Assembly: GCF_001280845.1 (NCBI RefSeq)
Contig: NZ_LGHP01000001.1
Location: forward strand, 4,782,048-4,846,047
Origin: Bacillus sp. FJAT-28004
GTDB taxonomy: Bacteria > Bacillota > Bacilli > Paenibacillales > Paenibacillaceae
Direction: 5' to 3'
Length of the DNA: 64,000 nt
This document shows positions 57,871 through 64,000 of the stretch, piece by piece (the first letter of the stretch is position 1; each line of letters opens with the position of its first letter). A model generated the notes under the pieces. That model made no database searches. It saw nothing but the letters and a program-made list of their open reading frames with translations, and had not been told where the DNA came from. The translations under genes and the position numbers were made by a program.

Positions 57871-59799
57871 ATGGCTTATATGGTCCCGGAGGTTATCCGG
57901 ACGAGTGCGACTGGTGGGGAACGGTTATTGTTTCGTACGCTGAAGGATTATTTACCGAGCGATTATGTGGTTTATTTTGAACCGGAAATTCAGGGGAATC
58001 GTCCCGGCTTCGTAATCATAGGTCCCGATCTGGGATTGGTCGTTCTGGAAGTGAAGGATTATACGAAGTCTGCTTTATTTGAGGTTGACCGCGACGAGTG
58101 GCGTCTGCATGCATCTGGAGGACAGATCGAAGCCGTTCAGAACCCCTATGAAGAAGCAAGGGAGAGCTTGCGGCACGTGGTGGGCGAGCTTCGGAATGAC
58201 GACAACCTCATTGAACGGGAAGGTAAATTTCAAGGACAGCTCAAATTCCCGCACGGCTTCGGAACGGCTTTTACTCGGATGAAGCAGAAGGATTTTATAG
58301 AATATAGCTTATACGATGTCATTACAGAGCAATTTGTGCTTTGCCGTGACGAAATCGACCCGGAGGATGCGGGATTTACAGCCGATTCTCTCATTGAGAA
58401 AATCCACGGCATGTTTACGGGGCGGAAGCGCAACAGTTACATTTTATCGCAAGAGGATATTAGGCAAATTCGCAATCACCTCATACCTGAAGCGCGGATC
58501 AGTGCGGAATTTCGCCAGCCCGCGAATCAGAAGCAACAGGAGCAGTTTGTATTGTCGCTTCACAATATTAAGGGAATGGATCTGCACCAGGAAAATATGG
58601 CAGAGCAGCTCGGTGATCGTCACCGGTTGATTCGCGGCGTGGCCGGGAGCGGTAAAACGCTTGTCCTCGCCAGTCGTGCCAAACATCTGGCTAATCATCA
58701 TCCGGATTGGAAGATTCTTGTCCTCTGCAGCAGTATCGCCTTATCCCGAAGTCTTCGGCAAATGATTGACCGCAAGATGGAGGAGCCGGAGGATCTGCTG
58801 GACTGGATTAGACTTGCGGAACAAAGGGACGGCAAGCCACGCGAGCAAAACGTCGAGGTTTACAACTTTCATGAGTGGTTGAGGGCGGTGCTGAATGCAA
58901 GGGATACGGATATCTCTGCACTTATCGGCAAGCTGGAGAAGAAGGAAGCGATTCTACCTACCTATGAAGCGATCCTGATCGACGAGGGCCAGGATTTCCA
59001 GCCGGAATGGCTAAAGCTTCTGAGTTATTTGCTTAATCCAGCGACACAAAATCTGCTGCTGGTTGAGGATCGGGCGCAATCGTTCTTTAAGCGGAAATCG
59101 AGCTTGCTGCAGGACACAGGGCTTGATTTTCGCGGGCGATCACGTATTCTCTCCATTAATTACCGTAACACGGCCCAGATCGCCCAGTTTGCTTGGGATT
59201 TCTATCAACGGCATTCACTGCTTCAGAATAAGGTTCAATACGGGGTAGCGAAAGGGGTAGAGATTATTCCTCCTCAGAGTACCCGGAGAAGCGGACCAGA
59301 GCCATTGTTGGAACGTCGCGGTAGCTTTCAGGAAGAGCTCCGGGCTGTAATTGAACATATCCGGTACTTGCATGATAATCATAAGATTGCTTATTCGGAC
59401 ATGGTCATCTTGTACCGAGTGAAAGACAACTACTACTCCTCCTACACGGATATGATTAAGAGGGCGCTTAAGGGGCAAGGGCTTCCGGTTTATTGGATCA
59501 CGGACAATGGCGATTCGAATCAGGAATCTGACATTAACGGCGATGCGATTAACCTATCGGACATTGACAGTGTGAAGGGGCTCGATTTCCGAGCGGTCTT
59601 TATCGTAAATGCCGAGAACATGCCTTTCTCATTGGAAGAGGCGGAGGAACGCGAGGTATCGCTGTTTTATATTGCCATGACACGCGCATTGGAGTGGCTG
59701 CACATCTCCTACAGCGGGGATTCCAAGTTTACGCTTTATTTGGACGAGGTTAAGAAGCAGCGTCAGGAGCAAAAGCATTCCATAAAGAAGATGGGATGA
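57871..59799 (+). CDS. NERD nuclease-related / SF1 helicase fusion
   Basis: 642 residues. The N-terminal NERD domain (about 12-130) carries the restriction-endonuclease-like core PGFVIIGPDLGLVVLEVKDY (D53, E60, K62). The helicase part is UvrD/Rep-like. Walker A is GVAGSGKTL near 255-263, Walker B LIDEGQDFQPEW, motif III VEDRAQSFFKR, and motif IV SINYRNTAQIAQFAW. Motif V/VI regions are SVKGLDFRAVFIVNAE and SLFYIAMTRALEWLHISYSG. The family couples a nuclease-like fold with 3'-5' DNA translocation; roles in repair or defence are suspected, not shown. The RBS is GAGGTGATAGAG. It is a single-gene unit with terminators on both sides. Confidence 0.88.
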   Translation: MAYMVPEVIRTSATGGERLLFRTLKDYLPSDYVVYFEPEIQGNRPGFVIIGPDLGLVVLEVKDYTKSALFEVDRDEWRLHASGGQIEAVQNPYEEARESLRHVVGELRNDDNLIEREGKFQGQLKFPHGFGTAFTRMKQKDFIEYSLYDVITEQFVLCRDEIDPEDAGFTADSLIEKIHGMFTGRKRNSYILSQEDIRQIRNHLIPEARISAEFRQPANQKQQEQFVLSLHNIKGMDLHQENMAEQLGDRHRLIRGVAGSGKTLVLASRAKHLANHHPDWKILVLCSSIALSRSLRQMIDRKMEEPEDLLDWIRLAEQRDGKPREQNVEVYNFHEWLRAVLNARDTDISALIGKLEKKEAILPTYEAILIDEGQDFQPEWLKLLSYLLNPATQNLLLVEDRAQSFFKRKSSLLQDTGLDFRGRSRILSINYRNTAQIAQFAWDFYQRHSLLQNKVQYGVAKGVEIIPPQSTRRSGPEPLLERRGSFQEELRAVIEHIRYLHDNHKIAYSDMVILYRVKDNYYSSYTDMIKRALKGQGLPVYWITDNGDSNQESDINGDAINLSDIDSVKGLDFRAVFIVNAENMPFSLEEAEEREVSLFYIAMTRALEWLHISYSGDSKFTLYLDEVKKQRQEQKHSIKKMG

Positions 59800-59823
59800 A
59801 GCAGCGGCTGATTCCAATAAAAA

Positions 59824-59862
59824 AGCAGGCTGTCCGAGAATGTATCGGACGGCCTGTTTTAT
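59824..59862 (+). terminator. Terminator after the NERD helicase gene
   Basis: AGCAGGCTGTCCGA (59824-59837) pairs with TCGGACGGCCTGTT (59845-59858) with wobble pairs, followed by TTAT. Confidence 0.85.
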
Positions 59863-59984
59863 GATTTTCAGATGAAAACGAGAACTTCGTCCATGCGAAA
59901 TCCATCGGTTGACAAATAAGCTCCTTCACCTTAAGTTGAATATAAATACAAATTATTGCATAAATATTCATGCGAGGTGAAACG

Positions 59985-60899
59985 ATGATCCACTTATTAT
60001 CATTAAAAGAATTCAGCAGAGATACGATTCTTTCCATCATCAAACAGGGAATCGAGATGAAGAAGAACCCAGAGCTCTTTTACAATGCAGCTGAGAGAAA
60101 AGGCCTCCTGATGCTTTTTCAGAAAACCTCTACACGAACGAATCTCTCCTTTCAATCCGGCATTAACCAGATGGGCGGCTACCCGGTTGTCATGGATTGG
60201 GATGCTAGTAACTTCAGTATTTCACCGATTCAATACGAAGCACAGTATGCTTCAAGAAACTGCGATGTCATTATGGCTAGATTGAAGAAGCATTCCGATG
60301 TGCTCGAACTAGCCAAATATTCCAAGGTTCCTGTGATCAATGGCTGTTGCGATAAATATCATCCATGCCAAGCGTTAGCTGATATGATGACGATTTATGA
60401 GGTTGCAGGTACGTTTGCAGGAATAACACTCACTTATGTTGGGATTCATAACAATGTTGCCAATTCGCTGGTAGCAGGTTGTGTGGCGCTAGGTATTAAG
60501 CTTTTATTGGTTACACCAATCATTAACACACCTTCTTGGGATGAAGAGCTTATGCTGACGGCTTATCAAAGCGGATATGTGGAAAAGGTTGATCATTTGT
60601 CAGAAGCGATATCCAGATCTGATTTTGTATATACAGACACTTGGATTGATATGGAGTTTTACTACGAGAGTCATTACGAGGAGGAGAAGAACCGGAGAAT
60701 GGAGCAGATGCTGCCTTATCAGTTAAGCAGAGCCAAACTAAGTGGATACTCTCCTTACATCATGCATGACATGCCTATTCATCCTGGTTTTGAAATAGAG
60801 GAGGAGCTGGTTCAATCGGAACGCTCCATTATCTATCAGCAAGCAGAGAATAGAATGCATGTTCAAAAAGCTTTGCTTATGTATGTGCTGCAACAGTAA
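59985..60899 (+). CDS. Ornithine/aspartate carbamoyltransferase-family protein, atypical
   Basis: 304 residues from ATG 59985 (GAGGTG five bases upstream); an upstream ATG at 59970 overlaps that RBS. The carbamoyl-phosphate motifs are intact: STRT (49-52) and HPCQ (126-129). The ornithine-binding motifs are not. The usual D-x-W-x-S-M-G is DTWIDME (218-224), and HCLP is HDMP (261-264). The AENRMHVQKALL end is normal. A carbamoyl-transfer reaction is therefore likely, but the acceptor is probably not ornithine. It stands alone, with no arginine or pyrimidine genes, between the NERD helicase and a DinB protein. Substrate unknown. Confidence 0.8.
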   Translation: MIHLLSLKEFSRDTILSIIKQGIEMKKNPELFYNAAERKGLLMLFQKTSTRTNLSFQSGINQMGGYPVVMDWDASNFSISPIQYEAQYASRNCDVIMARLKKHSDVLELAKYSKVPVINGCCDKYHPCQALADMMTIYEVAGTFAGITLTYVGIHNNVANSLVAGCVALGIKLLLVTPIINTPSWDEELMLTAYQSGYVEKVDHLSEAISRSDFVYTDTWIDMEFYYESHYEEEKNRRMEQMLPYQLSRAKLSGYSPYIMHDMPIHPGFEIEEELVQSERSIIYQQAENRMHVQKALLMYVLQQ

Positions 60900-60974
60900 T
60901 GAGAACATATGTTTGTGTTTTATTCCATTTTGTGGTATGTTATACAAAATGAATAATACAAAGGGGGCTTTTCG

Positions 60975-61445
60975 ATGGCTGCTAAACAGAATAAGACACT
61001 GAGCCAATTTTCGGATTTAGTATCTTGGATGGAGAAGCTGAGGGATACAGGTAAAGAGCAATGGCTTCAACCGACCTCACCAGGCAAATGGTCGATTAGA
61101 GAAATATTGACTCACATGATGAACTGGGATAAAAACAGCTTGGAAATGATGGTTCCGGCTATGGAAGAGGGAGCAAAGCTTAACTTCGTTGATATCGAGA
61201 AACATAACCAAGTGGCTACAGCGCTTGCCCAAGCCTATATGGAATTAGACATTCTTATTGATGATTGTATTAAGACTAGGCAGGATCTGTTAGCGCTGCT
61301 CAATGAGAAATATGATACGACGACAAAGTTTACAATCGATAACCGTAATTATACCTATAAGAAATTTGTTCATGTTTTTATTCACCATGACGAGCATCAT
61401 AAGCAGCAGATGGAGGCTTTCTTGGAACGGGAGAAGAGTGCATAA
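60975..61445 (+). CDS. DinB/ClbS-family four-helix protein
   Basis: 156 residues with the DinB/ClbS-DfsB pattern. An N-terminal helix is followed by PGKWSIREILTHMMNWDKNSL, with the first metal His in LTHMM. The C-terminal FVHVFIHHDEHHKQQMEAFLE gives the remaining histidine ligands. These metal-binding four-helix bundles include thiol transferases, damage-inducible proteins and toxin-resistance factors. The function here is unknown. The RBS is AAGGGGGCTTTTCG. It is 75 bases after the carbamoyltransferase, possibly co-transcribed. Confidence 0.82.
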   Translation: MAAKQNKTLSQFSDLVSWMEKLRDTGKEQWLQPTSPGKWSIREILTHMMNWDKNSLEMMVPAMEEGAKLNFVDIEKHNQVATALAQAYMELDILIDDCIKTRQDLLALLNEKYDTTTKFTIDNRNYTYKKFVHVFIHHDEHHKQQMEAFLEREKSA

Positions 61446-61495
61446 CGATATACTTACTTCATACGATATTATTAGTTTGCCTCTATGCGGTAATC

Positions 61496-61538
61496 AAAAA
61501 GCTCAACCTCGCGTTATAGCGGTGATGAGCTTTTTCAC
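61496..61538. terminator. Convergent terminator
   Basis: AAAAAGCTCA (61496-61505) pairs with TGAGCTTTTT (61526-61535); A-rich on the left and T-rich on the right, so usable from both strands. Confidence 0.8.
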
Positions 61539-61560
61539 TTATTCATTTGTTTGAAAAAAT

Positions 61561-62124
61561 TCAGGCATCATGACCAGATTCTATAATTTGCATAACCTGC
61601 ATCATCGTATTTTTAAATTTAATATCATCATGATTCCATATGATCACATCGGCATGCTGCATATACTCGCTGGTTAGTTCAACCTCTTCGGCTTTTTTCA
61701 CCCTCTTAATCATCTCATCGGGAAGTCCACCTCTTGAAGCCATTCTTCTTTTAATAGACTCAATATTGGCACCAACGTAGACAGCTACTATATTCGTGTA
61801 CCGTTTTTTTAGAGCGAGCACGCCAGCTAAGTCGAGAACAATGTGGGTTTTTCCATCTTGATCTAATACCTCCTCGATGCTGGATTTGAGTGTTCCGTAA
61901 TACTGATCATTATACTGCGTCCACTCGATGAAGGAATTAGTCTGAATATGATCTTTAAAATGCGGGACCTCCATAAAAATATAATGAACCCCTGCTTCTT
62001 CATTCAGCCTAGGGGCTCTTGTTGTTGCTGTAATGATTTTTTGAAAGCCACTTAGGGTTAGCTCTTTCTGTATTTCTGATTTACCTGAAGCGGACGGACC
62101 ATAAAATGCGAATATTTTCCCCAA
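61561..62124 (-). CDS. Guanylate kinase-like nucleotide kinase
   Basis: 187 residues from TTG 62124, with AAAGGAGAG seven bases upstream. The P-loop is GPSASGKS (9-16). The guanylate-kinase-type region ATTRAPRLNEEAGVHYIFM follows, then FIEWTQYNDQYYGT, which corresponds to the GMP-binding YG-x-S/T segment. The lid resembles SIKRRMASRGGLPDEMIKR. It differs enough from housekeeping Gmk that another nucleotide or role is possible. It is divergent from the dGTPase gene, with 98 bases between starts, so the two may share control. Confidence 0.8.
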   Translation of the reverse strand: MGKIFAFYGPSASGKSEIQKELTLSGFQKIITATTRAPRLNEEAGVHYIFMEVPHFKDHIQTNSFIEWTQYNDQYYGTLKSSIEEVLDQDGKTHIVLDLAGVLALKKRYTNIVAVYVGANIESIKRRMASRGGLPDEMIKRVKKAEEVELTSEYMQHADVIIWNHDDIKFKNTMMQVMQIIESGHDA

Positions 62125-62222
62125 ACGAATGCTCTCCTTTATTAATTCTTCATCTATCTCTTCTAATAAAGACCATATATTGTTAAAATGTTTCTAAATT
62201 ACAATGAGCTGGGAGCGAGCCT

Positions 62223-63536
62223 ATGATTCTCTATAAACATTCTTCAAATTCATTTTATAATGATATGGATATTCAGAGGCATTTTAATATAGAAAATGCG
62301 AAGCAAAGAATTTCAGTTAGGGATGACTTTGAACGTGATTTTGGCAGAATCATTCATTCAGCGGCGTTTCGCCGCTTGCAGTCCAAGACGCAGGTCATCG
62401 GAATCAGCGAAGGAGACTTTCACAGAACTCGCCTTACACATTCCCTTGAAGTATCTCAAATTGCAAGAGGAATTGCCACAACCTTAAATGAAAAAAACAA
62501 TATTTTTAAAGAGTCGGAGAGCAAGATTGATATTTCTCTTATTGAGGCTGCTGCGTTAGCTCATGATTTGGGACATCCGCCATTCGGACATCAAGGAGAG
62601 CGTGCGTTGAACAAATGCATGAGTGCATTCGATCTTAACTTTGAGGGTAATGCACATACGTTTAGGCTTTTGACGAATAGAGACGGGGACATGGAAGCGG
62701 GACTTGATTTAACGAGAGCTGTTTTATTGTCCATATTGAAATATCCAGCCAGCATGAAGCAAGTTAATAATCCAGAAATTACGGGCAAACCGCCCAAAAG
62801 CAGTGTTTTTGAAGAGGACGAGCACGTTTTTCAGTGGGTTATTGAGAGCTTTTCGGCGGAAGAGAAGGCCTACTTCATGCAAGTATCCGACTTGCAGGCT
62901 GGTAAGCATAAGAAGACTTTAAATAAAACGTTCGAATGCTCCATTATTGAGCTCGCTGACGATATTGCTTACGCAACCTATGATTTAGAGGATGCATTCA
63001 AGCTTAATATGATTAAAATAAATGATTTATGCGACGTAGCCAAGAAGCATAAGCATATTTCATCAGTTAGAATTGCAGAATCTTTACGGGTTTTTATGGA
63101 GAATAGCAGTGAGCAGAATAAACAGACGAAGCGTTTTTTCGCTGATCTGGTTTCTGGATTCATTCATGAGATTACGATTGTTGAGTCCCAGCCTACCTTT
63201 TCATCCAATCGGTTGCGCTATAAGGCGGTAATAACTGAGGATGCAATGGATTTGCTGGAGGATTTGAAAAAGCTAGTCGAAACGCATGTGATTTTCTCAC
63301 AGAAGGTTCAAACCTTTGAATGGCGCGGCGGCAATATAATAGAAAAACTTTTCGACGCAATGCTGAATGATCAAAACCTGCTTCCTGAGGATAAAAAGCT
63401 AAGCTGGCATGCATCTAGTGATAGGATGAATGCGAGACTAGTTTGCGATTATATTGCTGGGATGACGGACACCTATGCATTAAAGATGTATTCTCGTTTA
63501 TATGAAGCCGCTGGAGGCAGGCTATTTGATATTTAA
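62223..63536 (+). CDS. dgt: dGTPase-family deoxynucleoside triphosphate triphosphohydrolase
   Basis: 437 residues of HD-domain type. It has DFERDFGRIIHSAAFRRLQSKTQV, then RTRLTHSLEVSQIARG (His 73), the HD pair in AHDLGHPPFGHQGE (H114, D115, H118, H123), and the later ELADDIAYATYDLEDAFK with the last metal Asp. The C-terminal region is intact. The enzyme releases tripolyphosphate from dGTP or other dNTPs, controlling nucleotide pools; some homologues starve phages of dNTPs. ATG 62223 is preceded by GGGAGCGAGCCT. The next feature is the rRNA operon. Confidence 0.92.
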   Translation: MILYKHSSNSFYNDMDIQRHFNIENAKQRISVRDDFERDFGRIIHSAAFRRLQSKTQVIGISEGDFHRTRLTHSLEVSQIARGIATTLNEKNNIFKESESKIDISLIEAAALAHDLGHPPFGHQGERALNKCMSAFDLNFEGNAHTFRLLTNRDGDMEAGLDLTRAVLLSILKYPASMKQVNNPEITGKPPKSSVFEEDEHVFQWVIESFSAEEKAYFMQVSDLQAGKHKKTLNKTFECSIIELADDIAYATYDLEDAFKLNMIKINDLCDVAKKHKHISSVRIAESLRVFMENSSEQNKQTKRFFADLVSGFIHEITIVESQPTFSSNRLRYKAVITEDAMDLLEDLKKLVETHVIFSQKVQTFEWRGGNIIEKLFDAMLNDQNLLPEDKKLSWHASSDRMNARLVCDYIAGMTDTYALKMYSRLYEAAGGRLFDI

Positions 63537-63740
63537 TATGAATGGTCGCTTACGGCAGTTTAATTGGTTCACCACTATTAAGTGATAGATTGTAGTAGCT
63601 GTACGTAAGCACTTTTCTCTAATGAAGGAAGGTGCTTGATACGGTATGATTAATACAGTGCTTTCTAATAGAAAAAGAGTAAGAGAAAGGATTCAAATAT
63701 CGCTATATTTAAAGTTTATAAACTATTTTCAAAAAAACAC
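63537..63740. other. Short gap upstream of the rRNA promoter
   Basis: No gene is supported here. An imperfect AAGCAC...GTGCTT hairpin (around 63608-63637) without a T tract may help end dGTPase transcription. A TTGATA/TATGAT-like pair near 63637-63650 could be an additional rRNA promoter, but its spacing is poor. Confidence 0.35.
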
Positions 63741-63770
63741 TTGCATTAGTAGGTGAGTACATGGTATATT
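63741..63770 (+). promoter_or_regulatory. Probable rRNA operon promoter
   Basis: TTGCAT (63741-63746), an 18-base spacer and TATATT (63765-63770), preceded by an A/T-rich UP-like stretch (TTTTCAAAAAAACAC). About 160 bases upstream of the 16S start. Confidence 0.7.
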
Positions 63771-63930
63771 CTATTTCTGGCCGAGAGACACACGCGGACA
63801 GCAAGCAAAACAAGCATGACAAACGAAAGAATAGATTGCTCTTTGAAAACTGAACAACGAGTAATAACTGCCTCGCAAATCCTTCGGGATAAGCGAAAAA
63901 GCGATAAAAAGTAATGAGCATTTCAAACAC
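63771..63930 (+). other. rRNA leader with boxA-like antitermination element
   Basis: The region contains TGCTCTTTGAAAACTGAACA (63838-63857), the boxA-like sequence common in rRNA leaders of Bacillales. It is followed by leader sequence that should pair with the 16S 3' flank for processing. Confidence 0.75.
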
Positions 63931-64000
63931 CAATTTGGAGAGTTTGATCCTGGCTCAGGACGAACGCTGGCGGCGTGCCTAATACATGCAAGTCGAGCGG
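63931..64000 (+). rRNA. rrs: 16S ribosomal RNA, 5' end (truncated by window)
   Basis: The universal GGAGAGTTTGATCCTGGCTC motif begins at 63937, followed by the variable start of 16S with CTAATACATGCAAGTCGAGC. The exact mature 5' end is uncertain by a few bases. Only about 70 bases are present. Confidence 0.97.

Noticed and set aside
63709..63933. 74-codon minus-strand frame before the 16S gene
   Set aside because: It covers the rRNA promoter, leader boxA and the 16S start, so it is a chance frame.

Overview
The window comes from a low-to-moderate GC Gram-positive bacterium of the Bacillales, most likely Paenibacillus or a close relative. The 16S rRNA 5' end at 63931 has a Paenibacillus/Bacillus-like start. 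There is an S-layer-homology anchored giant exoprotein, YesM/YesN and LplB/LplC-type sugar systems, LacI/ABC sugar loci and AraC regulators. The yerB-yerC and dgkB-rlmCD neighbours match Bacillus order. Ribosome binding sites are strong and GGAGG-like, and strong U-tract terminators follow most transcription units. No phage, IS element, tRNA or CRISPR array was seen.

Layout. 1-7.2 kb is a housekeeping block: yerB tail, a DUF47 protein with a Pit phosphate transporter, an intergenic cluster of DnaA boxes, a YqfQ-like protein, yerC, a CbiX chelatase, a diacylglycerol kinase and an RNA uracil methyltransferase. 7.2-11.4 kb holds a minus-strand LytTR two-component system and a secreted serine hydrolase. 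12-22.4 kb is a patchwork of small single genes (TatD, DUF1801, AlkD-like, a PhyH oxygenase divergent from an AraC regulator, GNATs, a YgjP-type peptidase, a DEAD-box helicase). Gene remnants lie between them: the tail of a second YgjP-type gene and a frameshifted histidine kinase end. 22.5-27.2 kb has an ABC exporter, a GDPD, a polysaccharide deacetylase with an in-frame TAG, and a coupled methyltransferase.

27.3-41.3 kb is devoted to carbohydrate. A LacI regulator with two palindromic operators and a cre-like site faces an operon for an amylo-1,6-glucosidase and an ABC sugar importer. Next come Lpl-type permeases divergent from a YesM/YesN two-component system and its binding protein. 41.8-46.9 kb carries a sensor-domain membrane protein and an iron-siderophore locus under a Fur box. 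There an AraC regulator is fused in frame to a lipoprotein siderophore-binding protein, with a second Fur box inside the junction, followed by two FecCD permeases and no ATPase.

47.0-51.0 kb is a MazG-like / PLD-DEAD helicase (DUF3427-like) / NUDIX cluster that could be a nucleic-acid defence or repair module. 51.2-57.6 kb encodes a 2147-residue exoprotein joining a phosphodiester glycosidase-type domain, a purple-acid-phosphatase-like domain and three SLH domains, behind a three-repeat Pho-box-like element. 57.9-63.5 kb has a NERD helicase, an atypical carbamoyltransferase, a DinB protein, a guanylate-kinase-like protein and a dGTPase. The window ends in the promoter, leader and first 70 bases of a 16S rRNA gene.

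The strongest items for a second look are the AraC/binding-protein fusion with its internal Fur box, the helicase-NUDIX module, the DnaA-box cluster, and the Pho-linked SLH phosphatase. All assignments come from reading the sequence; no database search was run.
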